Part shown: piece by piece, positions 53,760 to 61,650 of the stretch
Numbering within the stretch: the first letter of the stretch is position 1
How the letters are laid out: each line of letters starts with the position of its first letter
NCBI GenBank assembly: GCA_038231295.1
Contig: JBBRLP010000001.1
Span: forward strand, 1 to 64,000
Origin: JANXLO01 sp038231295
Lineage (GTDB): Bacteria; Armatimonadota; Chthonomonadetes; Chthonomonadales; Chthonomonadaceae
Direction of reading: 5' to 3'
DNA length: 64,000 nt
Program-made: the position numbers and the translations under genes
The notes under the pieces: generated by a model
Database searches by the model: none
Told to the model about the DNA's origin: nothing
The model's input: the letters and a program-made list of their open reading frames with translations, nothing else

Positions 53760-53797
53760 TTCTGGTTTTTGTCTTGCGTCACCTGGGAAAGTCGCGA

Positions 53798-54121
53798 CTA
53801 CTTTGACGGAGCAGCAGCGGGAGTCACCTCGGTCTTCGTCTCAGCAGGCTTTGTCTCGGCGGGTTTGCTGTCGCTGGAAGATTCCGTCTTCGCATCGGTT
53901 TTGGCAGGAGCTTCGGAGGTTTCTGACTTCTCGGCTTTTTCCGCTGGGCGCGAATCGTTGATATACCAGCCGCTGCCTTTGAAAACGATTCCCACAGGAT
54001 AGAGCAGACGCTTTACTTTGCCCGTACATTCCGGGCAGACCGAAACAGGATCGTCCTTCATATTCTGAAAGACGGAAAACTCGTATTTGCATTCGGTACA
54101 CTGGTAACCGTAAGTCGGCAA
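53798..54121 (-). CDS. FmdB-type zinc-ribbon protein
   Basis: The N-terminal 55 residues are a FmdB-family zinc ribbon with PTYGYQCTECKYEFSVFQNM, CPECTGKVKRL and GSGWYIND. A disordered Lys/Glu/Ala/Thr tail follows. The family nearly always begins MPxYxY, so a TTG at 54121 is preferred; GAGGTG lies four bases before it. An in-frame ATG at 54133 would add MRCK. The role is unknown; members have been called putative regulators. It stands alone, convergent to the stalk-domain gene. Confidence 0.85.
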   Translation of the reverse strand: MPTYGYQCTECKYEFSVFQNMKDDPVSVCPECTGKVKRLLYPVGIVFKGSGWYINDSRPAEKAEKSETSEAPAKTDAKTESSSDSKPAETKPAETKTEVTPAAAPSK

Positions 54122-54235
54122 TTTACACCTCATCTCGTTGGTTCGCGGGGAGGAGATCGTTCTCTCCCCGAAGCACTATTATAACCAATGACGCCCGAAG
54201 TATGCAACCTCGGCGACCGTGGAAAGTAGAAGACC

Positions 54236-54619
54236 ATGTTTGTCAAGTATCTCGGATATGCGCTGCTGCTCAGTCTGGTCGGCGGAGGTGCCTATATCAC
54301 TTACCTCCAGCGCAGGCTGAACGTTGCACTGCGTATGCTGGCGGAAGAGCGGACCCGGCAGCGGAGCATCTCCGCTTCGTATGGCCGTATTACCGAGCAG
54401 TGGTTCCCGCTGATGGAAAAATACCCATATGATTCCGCGAACTTTCGGTTTCTGGGGACTCCCATTGATGGAGTACAGTTCGAGGAAGACAAGATCGTGT
54501 TCGTGGAGTTCAAATCCCGCAAAGCCGAACTCTCCACGGTTCAGCGCCGGATGAAGGAACTCATCAAGGCAGGAAAAGTGACCTGGGAGGAGTTTCATTT
54601 CTTCGAGGAGGACCGATGA
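54236..54619 (+). CDS. Membrane-anchored Holliday junction resolvase-like protein
   Basis: The 127-residue product begins with a hydrophobic helix (residues 5-23) and continues with a domain like the Endonuc_Holl family: NFRFLGTPIDGVQFEEDKIV then FVEFKSRKAELSTVQRRMKE. The DGVQFEEDKIVFVEFK part has the Asp, Glu and Lys arrangement of restriction-endonuclease-like nucleases. These proteins are only predicted resolvases. The stop overlaps the anmK ATG by four bases. Confidence 0.8.
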   Translation: MFVKYLGYALLLSLVGGGAYITYLQRRLNVALRMLAEERTRQRSISASYGRITEQWFPLMEKYPYDSANFRFLGTPIDGVQFEEDKIVFVEFKSRKAELSTVQRRMKELIKAGKVTWEEFHFFEEDR

Positions 54620-55830
54620 AGTCTCACACTTTAGGCGACCTCCTGCAACGCGCTTCGCAGCCTCTGCGGATTGTCGGGCTGATGTCCGGCACCTCCGTAG
54701 ATGGGATTGATGCCGCACTTGTCGAAGTTGGGCCGTCGGGAAGTGGCTATGACTGGCATCTCCTCGGATTTGAGTGCGTTCCCTGGGAACCGGAACTGAG
54801 AACAGCGATTCAGTCTGTCTTCGGCGGGACTGTCTCGCTGGCTCTGCTGACCGCTCTGAACTCGCGTATTGGGGAAGCCTTCGCGGACGCTGCCTGCCGT
54901 GTCGTCACGCAGGCAGGGTGGGGTATGGATGCAGTAGATGCGATTGCTTCGCACGGTCAGACCGTCTGGCATCAGCCCGAACCATTTCCCGCAGGAGGCG
55001 GCGAGGCGACAGGCACACTCCAACTCGGCGATGGCCATGTGATTGCCACACGAACAGGCTGTGTGGTGGTTTCGGACTTTCGGTTGGCGGATATGGCGCT
55101 GGGAGGGCAGGGCGCACCGCTCGTGCCGTTCGTAGACTATGCGCTCTTTTCTCATCCCTCGGAGACCCGTCTCGTACTGAATCTCGGCGGGATCGCGAAT
55201 GGTACCTATCTTCCCGCCGGAGGAGGCAGAGAGAGCCTGATCGCCTTTGACACCGGGCCGGGCAATATGATTCTGGATGCCCTGATGACTCGAATCACCG
55301 ACGGCGTACAGACCTTTGATCGGGAAGGAGCCTTTGCCACCAGAGGTACAGTTTCGCGTTCGCTTCTGTTGCGCCTGCTCGAACAGCCCTATTTCCGCCT
55401 CCCACCCCCGAAATCCACCGGGAGGGAACAGTTCGGGACGGTGTTTGCAAACCGCCTCTATGCGATGGGGAAGGAAGCGGAGTTAGCGGATACGGACATT
55501 CTCGCGACCGCCACCGCACTCACGGCAGAGACTGTCGGCGAGGCCGTGCGGAAGTGGCTGTTGCCGTATGGCCTAGTACAGACCGTGATCCTGGGCGGAG
55601 GCGGGACGGAGAATCATACGCTCATCGAGATGTTGAGGCAGCAGCTTTCGCCTGCTCGCCTTACCAATCATGCGGAGTTCGGACTGCCGGACGACGCGAA
55701 AGAGGCGGCGGCATTTGCCTTTCTTGCTTACGAGACACTTAACGGACGACCCGCGAATGTTCCCGCCGCGACCGGAGCGCGAGGCGGCGCAATCCTGGGT
55801 AAGATTTCACTGCCTCCGCCTGCCCGATGA
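54616..55830 (+). CDS. anmK: Anhydro-N-acetylmuramic acid kinase
   Basis: AnmK phosphorylates 1,6-anhydro-MurNAc released from cell wall, giving MurNAc-6-phosphate for recycling. The 404-residue protein has GLMSGTSVDGIDAALVEVG near residues 21-39, ASHGQTVWHQP, GQGAPLVPFVDYALF, LNLGGIANGTYLPAG and FDTGPGNMILDALM. It is coupled to the preceding nuclease-like gene by ATGA. Other recycling genes are not visible nearby. Confidence 0.95.
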   Translation: MKSHTLGDLLQRASQPLRIVGLMSGTSVDGIDAALVEVGPSGSGYDWHLLGFECVPWEPELRTAIQSVFGGTVSLALLTALNSRIGEAFADAACRVVTQAGWGMDAVDAIASHGQTVWHQPEPFPAGGGEATGTLQLGDGHVIATRTGCVVVSDFRLADMALGGQGAPLVPFVDYALFSHPSETRLVLNLGGIANGTYLPAGGGRESLIAFDTGPGNMILDALMTRITDGVQTFDREGAFATRGTVSRSLLLRLLEQPYFRLPPPKSTGREQFGTVFANRLYAMGKEAELADTDILATATALTAETVGEAVRKWLLPYGLVQTVILGGGGTENHTLIEMLRQQLSPARLTNHAEFGLPDDAKEAAAFAFLAYETLNGRPANVPAATGARGGAILGKISLPPPAR

Positions 55831-55863
55831 TGTCCGCAGATGTCGAGTGCGGTAAAATTCTGC

Positions 55864-55893
55864 TTGACAAATGACCGACTCTGCGTCTATAAT
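55864..55893 (+). promoter_or_regulatory. Strong promoter upstream of purA
   Basis: TTGACA (55864-55869) and TATAAT (55888-55893) are spaced by 18 bases, both perfect consensus. Confidence 0.8.
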
Positions 55894-55923
55894 TTGCAAA
55901 GTGTGCAGCCAGGCCCAGGAGAT

Positions 55924-55947
55924 GGATAGCCGATGCTATCCTTTTTT
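55924..55947 (+). terminator. Attenuator-like intrinsic terminator in the purA leader
   Basis: GGATAGC / GCTATCC forms a 7-bp stem with loop CGAT followed by six T. It starts only about 30 bases after the TATAAT box and lies 117 bases before the purA ATG. Confidence 0.7.
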
Positions 55948-56064
55948 CCGTTTGGGAATCAATACACTTGCCTCCGAATCCCCTCGCACGTACCTGGCAG
56001 AGGGAAAAGGGAGGTTCGTTCGCCCCGTGCGACGAGCCTTGCTACGGGGACGGAGGGCGACTGT

Positions 56065-57372
56065 ATGGCAAACATAGTGGTTGTGGGAGCGCAATGGGGC
56101 GATGAGGCGAAGGGCAAGATCGTGGACTATCTCGCCGCGAACGCCTCGATGGTCATGCGCTATGGCGGCGGCAACAACGCCGGACATTCGGTCACGGTTG
56201 GAACCGAAGTCTATAAATTTCACCTCATCCCGGCCGGTATTCTCAATCCCGCTATACAGTGCGTCATTGCGGACGGCGTTGTGATTGATCCACGAGTCCT
56301 GCTGACGGAAATCAACGGCCTACAGGAGCGCGGCGTCCGCTTCGATAACCTCAAAATCTCAGCCTCCGCACATGTCATTCTGCCCTATCACCGCCTGCTC
56401 GACGAACTTCAGGAGACGCAGCGCGGGGAGAACAAGATCGGCACGACCGGGCGCGGCGTCGGGCCAGCCTATGTGGACAAGGCGGCGCGTGTCGGGATTC
56501 GCATGGGCGAGTTCGTGGACCCCGCTCGCTTCGAGCAGCGCCTGCGGACGGTACTGGCCGAAAAGAATATTCTCCTCACCAAAGTCTATGGACACGAGCC
56601 TCTGGACGCCGATGCGATTCTGGAGGAGTATCGCGCCAGTGCGGAAGGACTGCGTCCTTTCGTGTGCGAAACCGCGCTGCTGGTGAGCAAGGCCGCGAAA
56701 GACAGCAAGGGCGTGATTTTCGAGGGAGCGCAGGGAACCCTGCTCGATCTCGACCTCGGCACCTATCCCTATGTTACCTCCTCGCATCCTATCGCGGGCG
56801 GGGCGTGTATCGGAACCGGCGTCGGCCCTACGCAGATTCACGGCGTTATCGGCGTGGCGAAGTCCTACACGACCCGCGTCGGGGCAGGGGTCTTCCCGAC
56901 CGAACAGCTCAACGAGACGGGAGACTATATCCGGGAGCGCGGACACGAGTACGGCACGACTACCGGTAGGCCGCGCCGCTGTGGCTGGCTGGATACGGTG
57001 GTGCTGCGCTACTCGGTGCGTGTCAACGGCATGAGCTGCCTCTCTCTGGGACATCTGGATGTGCTGAGCGGCCTGGAGGAGGTCAAAATCTGCGTCGCCT
57101 ATCGCACCGACGCCGGGGAAGTGCTGCACGACCTGCCTGCCGACCTGCCTTTCCGCACCGATTGCCATCCGATCTACGAGACGCTGCCAGGGTGGAGCGA
57201 AGATGTTTCCGAAGCGCTCACCGTGGACGCCCTCCCCGCGAATGTGCGCCGCTTCATCGACAGGGTGCAGGAACTGGCCGAATGTCCCATCGCCACGCTG
57301 TCCGTTGGCCCTGCCCGCGAACAGACGATTCTGTTCGAGGATGTGCTGCGCGATATTCTGAATCCTCGTTGA
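56065..57372 (+). CDS. purA: Adenylosuccinate synthetase
   Basis: PurA joins IMP and aspartate with GTP on the way to AMP. The 435-residue product has VVVGAQWGDEAKGKIVDYLA near residues 5-24, GGNNAGHSV with the catalytic His, GTTGRGVGPAY, EGAQGTLLDLDLGTYPYVTS, and TTTGRPRRCGWLD. ATG 56065 was set by the family start MANIVVVGAQWGDE and by CGGAGGG upstream. Expression probably depends on passing the terminator at 55924-55947. Confidence 0.97.
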   Translation: MANIVVVGAQWGDEAKGKIVDYLAANASMVMRYGGGNNAGHSVTVGTEVYKFHLIPAGILNPAIQCVIADGVVIDPRVLLTEINGLQERGVRFDNLKISASAHVILPYHRLLDELQETQRGENKIGTTGRGVGPAYVDKAARVGIRMGEFVDPARFEQRLRTVLAEKNILLTKVYGHEPLDADAILEEYRASAEGLRPFVCETALLVSKAAKDSKGVIFEGAQGTLLDLDLGTYPYVTSSHPIAGGACIGTGVGPTQIHGVIGVAKSYTTRVGAGVFPTEQLNETGDYIRERGHEYGTTTGRPRRCGWLDTVVLRYSVRVNGMSCLSLGHLDVLSGLEEVKICVAYRTDAGEVLHDLPADLPFRTDCHPIYETLPGWSEDVSEALTVDALPANVRRFIDRVQELAECPIATLSVGPAREQTILFEDVLRDILNPR

Positions 57373-57379
57373 GTGGAAG

Positions 57380-57414
57380 ATGTGCCGCACAGGTCATTTG
57401 GCCTTGCGGCACAT
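57380..57414 (+). terminator. Hairpin after purA
   Basis: A 10-bp perfect stem (ATGTGCCGCA at 57380-57389 and its complement at 57405-57414) lies just after the purA stop. Its last base overlaps the -35 box of the tRNA promoter. Confidence 0.55.
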
Positions 57415-57442
57415 TGACAGAACGGTGGAGTTGAGGTAACAT
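57414..57442 (+). promoter_or_regulatory. Promoter of tRNA-Lys
   Basis: TTGACA (57414-57419) and TAACAT (57437-57442) are spaced by 17 bases, directly upstream of the tRNA gene. Confidence 0.65.
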
Positions 57443-57458
57443 ATCTTCGCAGAGATAC

Positions 57459-57531
57459 GAGAGCATAGCTCAGTCGGTAGAGCAACGCCCTTTTAAGGCG
57501 TGGGTCCTGGGTTCGAGTCCCAGTGCTCTCA
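57459..57531 (+). tRNA. tRNA-Lys (anticodon TTT)
   Basis: The 73-base gene folds into a complete cloverleaf: acceptor GAGAGCA/TGCTCTC, D stem GCTC/GAGC, anticodon stem ACGCC/GGCGT with loop CTTTTAA, and T stem CTGGG/CCCAG with loop TTCGAGT. The discriminator base is A. CCA is not encoded. Confidence 0.97.
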
Positions 57532-57545
57532 GAATACCCGTTTCG

Positions 57546-57586
57546 CAGACTGCCGCACAGTATGTCAGCCACTGCGCGGCAGTCTG
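57546..57586 (+). terminator. Hairpin downstream of tRNA-Lys
   Basis: CAGACTGCCGC (57546-57556) pairs perfectly with GCGGCAGTCTG (57576-57586), followed by TTTG. Probable 3' end of the tRNA transcript. Confidence 0.6.
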
Positions 57587-57794
57587 TTTGGGACATCTGG
57601 GAGTCCTTCGTCATCAGGCCGATGGAGCGGCACTCCCTCTCCCTCTATCCGGCCTCTTCTCGTCGGTAATTCCCCTTCGTCCGCTCCCTTACTCACCATC
57701 TGACGACTGCCCTGTGCCATCACTCTGGTCAACCTGCGACGGAAACCATGACTTCTGCCTCTGCCCCACAACCATCCCTACATACCCTACTCTT

Positions 57795-58601
57795 ATGAAA
57801 CAACGACGCATGAAACCTTTGCTTTTCCTGACGTTTGTGCTGCTCCTTTCCGCCTCGTATGTGGGAATGACGTGGCGGACAGTCCAGCAGCAGCGCGTCA
57901 ACGGAGACCTGATCGCCGCGATCAAGAGACTGGATGCCGATGGAACGGCGGCGGCCTTGCAGCACGGGGCCGACCCCAACACCCTTAGTTCTCCCAAAGC
58001 CACGTCCCGGCTTGTACAGTGGCTGAAGCCCTGGCTTCGGAGTGACGCTGCAGCGACGACTGATGACGAGACCCCGTTGAATGAAGCCCTCCTCGCCTAT
58101 CCGTACGGGCAGACACGTTCTGCGCGGGGGATGCATTCTGATGCCGACGACGCTAAAAGAACGCGTGTTGTTCAAATCTTGCTTAAGGCGGGCGCAAATT
58201 CCCACACGCTTTACCGGAGCGGACAGGAGCCGCTTGTCGTCGCAAGTGGCTCGTGTCCAGCTGACGTTGTTCGCCTGCTGCTCGACCGTCACGCAGACGT
58301 GAATGCCACCAACCCTAATGGCACGTCGGCGCTGATGAATGCGGCCCTGTATGATCGCGCAGGCACGGCGCGGATGCTTTTGAAGTATGGAGCCGACATA
58401 GACCACAGGAATTCACAGGGCTTGACGGCCTTGATGTGTGCCTCGGCAAATGACTATGTTGCCACCGAAACCGTTCTGCTAAACTCCCATGCCAATGTGT
58501 CTTTTGCGGATGCCCAGGGCAGAACAGCGTTGAAGTACGCCACGTTAGGCGGCTATAACACCTCCCTGCATTTGCTGCAACAGCATGGCGCGACGAAATG
58601 A
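57795..58601 (+). CDS. Ankyrin-repeat protein with N-terminal membrane anchor
   Basis: The 268-residue product opens with a hydrophobic helix or signal anchor (MKPLLFLTFVLLLSASYVGM). About five ankyrin repeats follow, with clear units such as DVVRLLLDRHADVNATNPNG, TARMLLKYGADIDHRNSQGL and ATETVLLNSHANVSFADAQG. Ankyrin repeats bind other proteins, so an extracytoplasmic interaction role is likely. No good Shine-Dalgarno sequence precedes ATG 57795. It shares only a general plan with the ankyrin-like gene at the window start and lies immediately left of the mobile island. Confidence 0.85.
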   Translation: MKQRRMKPLLFLTFVLLLSASYVGMTWRTVQQQRVNGDLIAAIKRLDADGTAAALQHGADPNTLSSPKATSRLVQWLKPWLRSDAAATTDDETPLNEALLAYPYGQTRSARGMHSDADDAKRTRVVQILLKAGANSHTLYRSGQEPLVVASGSCPADVVRLLLDRHADVNATNPNGTSALMNAALYDRAGTARMLLKYGADIDHRNSQGLTALMCASANDYVATETVLLNSHANVSFADAQGRTALKYATLGGYNTSLHLLQQHGATK

Positions 58602-58703
58602 ATCGCCGTTTAGTCCGGCGGCCTCTGTGTGGTCGAGAGTGGGAGGATCCCGCTGGCGCGGCCGGGAGGAACGAGGACACCGACACGGTTATCTTAATAG
58701 TTC

Positions 58704-58712
58704 CCCTTACGC
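58704..58712. repeat. Left copy of 9-bp direct repeat flanking the island
   Basis: CCCTTACGC lies directly before the left inverted end (CATCGCTGAC...). The identical 9 bases lie directly after the right inverted end at 61530. Confidence 0.8.
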
Positions 58713-59156
58713 CATCGCTGACAAGTTATTCACTACCCTACACTTTTGTTGCTCGTTTGCTTAGTAAAAGCGACAAACTCATCACCGAAGAGGTTTTCAG
58801 AACGACTGTCGCTGTTTTTCAATATGACCGTTCGTTTTTTGAACCGACAACGAAAATCAAACGAGATAAATTTGCTCTGCTTCAGTCATTTCAATTGACA
58901 AAATGGCAGACCTAAATGCGTAGACAAAAAATGGTAGGGTAGTGAAACAAGTTAAGCAAAATATGAGATTGTTAAGCACTTTTTTGCCCTTGTTTTCAGA
59001 GTTTTTGAGCCCTTCCTACGGCATATTCCGGATGTTATGTCCGCTTCCAATGTCGCAACATTTACCGACAGGGTCGAAAAACGCGAGAAAGACTTTCGAA
59101 AACCAGACGCATGTCGGCCTTTACAACTCGTGAGAAATCTTAACTTGTCAGCCATG
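58713..59156. mobile_element. Non-autonomous mini-IS (element A), split by element B
   Basis: With element B and one target copy removed, this is a 218-bp element. Its two 18-bp ends, CATCGCTGACAAGTTAAG and CATGGCTGACAAGTTAAG (minus strand), match at 17 positions. It has no coding capacity for a transposase. The ends resemble those of the IS at 60096-61529, which could have supplied transposase. Confidence 0.7.
58729..58946. mobile_element. 218-bp MITE-like element (element B) with 8-bp target duplication
   Basis: Perfect 13-bp inverted ends (TTCACTACCCTAC at 58729-58741 and its complement at 58934-58946) continue imperfectly inward. The 8 bases ACAAGTTA occur immediately before (58721-58728) and after (58947-58954). 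The target lies inside the left end of element A. The interior is AT-richer than the surroundings and has no recognisable gene. Confidence 0.8.
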
Positions 59157-59199
59157 CCATAAGGTGTTATCAGACAAAATAACAACCGAGGAGAAGCTA

Positions 59200-59694
59200 A
59201 TGTATCAGTTTTCCGATCATACGTTGGCTCTACTTCGCAAGGCAGGCTGGAGCGAAGACTATAGCTACGACACGACCGAGTGGGAAGCACTCCTGAAAGG
59301 AGCGGGCTATACTGTCCATTCCGTCGCACGCGATTTCATGCAACGTTTTGGTGACCTGGTTATCGACTATCCCCATCCGATCGTGGATGCGACGGAACAA
59401 CTGAAGATCAAAGTGAGCTTTGGCAGGGACAATATTGGTAAGGACCGGGCAAGTGGGGCAAGTGAGGATCTATCTGTGCTTTTTCCTGGCATAGACGGAT
59501 GCGACATTGGTTCTTTTAACGACGATGACTATTATCTTATGATGGATGCTTCAGGCGTCGTCTATGGATATGGCTTCGCTTACTTTCGAGTGGGCGATTC
59601 CGGCGAAGAAGCCATTGAACACATCTGTTCTCGAAATTATGGAGAGGATCTAGCGTATCGATTTGAAGCACTGATGGACGAGGAACAGGCATAG
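59200..59694 (+). CDS. SUKH-3 domain immunity-type protein
   Basis: The 164-residue product follows the SUKH-3 (SMI1/KNR4-related) pattern: LALLRKAGWSEDYSYDTTEW then EALLKGAGYTVHSVARDFMQ, RFGDLVIDYPHP and the late GVVYGYGFAYFRVGDSGEEA. SUKH proteins commonly neutralise toxins of contact-dependent or polymorphic systems. GGAG precedes ATG 59200. No toxin gene is beside it; the island carries it alone. Base composition is lower in GC than the chromosomal genes nearby, consistent with transfer. Confidence 0.8.
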   Translation: MYQFSDHTLALLRKAGWSEDYSYDTTEWEALLKGAGYTVHSVARDFMQRFGDLVIDYPHPIVDATEQLKIKVSFGRDNIGKDRASGASEDLSVLFPGIDGCDIGSFNDDDYYLMMDASGVVYGYGFAYFRVGDSGEEAIEHICSRNYGEDLAYRFEALMDEEQA

Positions 59695-59729
59695 TCCAAT
59701 ATTTTCCCGTCGGATCTCCCTCTCTCCTG

Positions 59730-59959
59730 TCAAATCAAACAGTCGCACGCCCAAGAAGAAGTCCAAGCATCATCCGTTGACAGACGAACAAAAAGCCGCC
59801 AACCGAGAAATTTCTCGGGTTCGGATTGCAGTTGAGCATGTGATTGGACGCTTGAAAGTCTTCCGCATCCTCGCCGAGCGCTATCGAAATCGCAGGAAGC
59901 GGTTTGGATTGCGCTTCAATCTGCTCGCTGCCATCTGCAATCTGGAGCGCCAAGAGTAG
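59730..59959 (+). pseudogene. C-terminal remnant of an IS5-family transposase
   Basis: The frame encodes TPKKKSKHHPLTDEQKAANR, then EISRVRIAVEHVIGRLKVFR and FGLRFNLLAAICNLE, which is the C-terminal end of an IS5/IS1031-type DDE transposase with the last catalytic Glu in VEHVIGRLK. The N-terminal two-thirds are missing. Just after the stop, GACTTATGCAAGAGGTCT (59957-59974) may be the old right end. The fragment begins about 35 bases after the SUKH-3 gene. Confidence 0.8.
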
Positions 59960-60095
59960 ACTTATGCAAGAGGTCTATTCCGCGTTCTGCAAAAAGAGTA
60001 TGACAGTCCGCCTGTATGAAGAAGGAACACGTTGGCAAATGCGAGAATCTAAGCGTAATCTGCTCGCTGGATGGGCATGAGGGAACGGCTAAACA

Positions 60096-61529
60096 CATCA
60101 GTTACAAGTTAAGGGCAAAGGCGGTATCGCTAACTCCAGAATTTCCGCCGATTGCCCTTTGCGCCTGCGTTTGAAGATGCCCAAGTCCCTGTTTTCCCTG
60201 GCGCAGAGATAGCCGATAGGATCGTTTGTCTCGCCCCGATGGTGCGCCTGCGTGGAATGGTAGAGGCCGCGATACACCCTCTCAAAGGAGATACAGGCAA
60301 AGGGAACCTTCAGACTGTGCGCGATCTCATCACACAGGTCCGTCAGAACCGCATACAAAAGCCACGTCATCCACACCTGGCTCTGCACCCCGTTGACCGA
60401 GCCAACATAGAAATACGAGAAACCCAGAAGACGCTTCACGATCAAAAAGGCGTCCTCAATCCGCCACCGTTGCCAGTACAAAGCCACCCCCACTTCGGCG
60501 GGAAGCACCGAAGGATCGAGGACATTGGTGAGATAGCGATACCATTGACCTTGATGCCACACTTCGATCAGGCGCAACACATGCGAACAGGCATTCGTCC
60601 CGCTGCCAACGCGGACGAGGCTCTCGTGGAGGGTACGGGTCTCGCGCAGGACTTTCTCCCGCCGACAGACCGTGTTGCTTTTGGCCCGGGTGATGAACCC
60701 GACCTGCTTTTGGCACAAGCGGTCAAAGTAGCTAAAGTTGAGAAAGCCCAGGTCGAAGAGGAGGAGCGTTTTGGGAAGCAGGCTCTGCACAATTTGCTCC
60801 CAGAAAGCCTGGTCATGCGCTTTGCTGTCCTCCTCGAACAGGAGTTTATGGGGCAGACGCGACACCACGTCCAGAACAGTCATCCTCCGTCCGGCCAGTG
60901 GTGTCCCGGTTGTGTCACGGAGCAGACCGACTTTTTTGAGCAGGGCGTCTAACGTGGAGCCGTCTACCGCCTGTCTCTGGTCGAAATGGCGTAGCCCCCC
61001 CTGCACACACAGAGGAAGCGGACGCTTGCGCTCTTGCCAGCGAACCTGCATCTGCGGCAAGACCGTGAGCAGAACGGCCTCGAAAAGTGGGTGCGGGAAC
61101 GTGCGGAGACGCTCCGACAGGGCTTGCTGGGAGACGTGGCGTTTTCCTGTCCAGAGCATTCCTTCGCGTTGGAGGACGCGCACGGCTTCGCTGACGGCTC
61201 CCATTTGCCGCCAGAGTAGCGAGAGGACAAAAGCGACCATGACCGGAAGCGTCAGCGTGCGTTCGCGCATTCCCAGCCGTTGATAGTGGGCCACCAGGGC
61301 AAAGGTCGCCGGCTGAATGAGTTGGGTCAGGAGTTGCTCGACCTCTTGATCGGGCGGGGCAACGGTTTGTCGGGTCATGCGGTCGCGTTGAATAGCGCGG
61401 GTGTGCCGCACGGTACTTTTTTTTCGTGGAGAGGAGGATTGGCTCATGCCTCTCTAGTAGGACAAAGCGGGAAAAAATTCCTGCGTAGGGGCTTGACAAA
61501 TGCTTCAAGACCTTAACTTGTAGCTGATG
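60096..61529 (-). mobile_element. Complete IS4-family insertion sequence
   Basis: The 1434-bp element has 19-bp inverted ends, CATCAGTTACAAGTTAAGG at 60096-60114 and CATCAGCTACAAGTTAAGG (minus strand, 61511-61529), matching at 18 positions. One intact transposase gene fills it. It lacks its own target duplication, but its right end is flanked by the 9-bp repeat shared with the left edge of the island. Confidence 0.85.
60098..61447 (-). CDS. IS4-family DDE transposase
   Basis: The 449-residue enzyme looks intact. The first catalytic Asp is probably in AVDGSTLDALLKK, the second in LLFDLGFLNFSYF. The YREK signature of IS4 elements is exact in YWQRWRIEDAFLIVK (Y-2-R-3-E-6-K), near residues 328-342. 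AGAGAGGC lies just before the ATG. The TGA stop falls inside the left inverted repeat of the element, so the last codons are part of the transposon end. It could act in trans on element A. Confidence 0.9.
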   Translation of the reverse strand: MSQSSSPRKKSTVRHTRAIQRDRMTRQTVAPPDQEVEQLLTQLIQPATFALVAHYQRLGMRERTLTLPVMVAFVLSLLWRQMGAVSEAVRVLQREGMLWTGKRHVSQQALSERLRTFPHPLFEAVLLTVLPQMQVRWQERKRPLPLCVQGGLRHFDQRQAVDGSTLDALLKKVGLLRDTTGTPLAGRRMTVLDVVSRLPHKLLFEEDSKAHDQAFWEQIVQSLLPKTLLLFDLGFLNFSYFDRLCQKQVGFITRAKSNTVCRREKVLRETRTLHESLVRVGSGTNACSHVLRLIEVWHQGQWYRYLTNVLDPSVLPAEVGVALYWQRWRIEDAFLIVKRLLGFSYFYVGSVNGVQSQVWMTWLLYAVLTDLCDEIAHSLKVPFACISFERVYRGLYHSTQAHHRGETNDPIGYLCARENRDLGIFKRRRKGQSAEILELAIPPLPLTCN

Positions 61530-61538
61530 CCCTTACGC
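61530..61538. repeat. Right copy of 9-bp direct repeat flanking the island
   Basis: CCCTTACGC begins at the base directly after the right inverted end of the IS. It is identical to 58704-58712. Confidence 0.8.
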
Positions 61539-61650
61539 AAGCGAATATCGCGACGGACTGAAGTCCCCGCTAGGTGACCTTCGGCCAAGTTTCCTTCGGA
61601 AACGCTCGTGCTGACAGGGCCGCTCTCAGTACTCAACGAACCTTGTCGCA

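Larger units (their letters stand above)
58713..61529. mobile_element. Composite transposon-like island carrying a SUKH-3 gene
   Basis: The 2817-bp unit runs from a mini-element with ends CATCGCTGACAAGTTA (left) to a full IS4-type element whose right end reads CATCAGCTACAAGTTAAGG on the minus strand. The outer ends share 14 of 18 positions ungapped. A perfect 9-bp direct repeat brackets the whole unit, whereas neither inner end shows one. Between the two elements lie a SUKH-3 gene and an IS5-type remnant. The structure is read directly from sequence. Transposition as one unit is inference. Confidence 0.7.

Noticed and set aside
55922..56077. Short frame across the purA leader as a leader peptide
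   Set aside because: AGGAG touches the ATG directly and the product has no run of regulatory codons; kept only as a remark under the attenuator.
58598..58915. 105-codon open frame after the ankyrin gene
   Set aside because: It runs across the 9-bp repeat and into element B, so its coding sequence is a chance join of chromosome and transposon.
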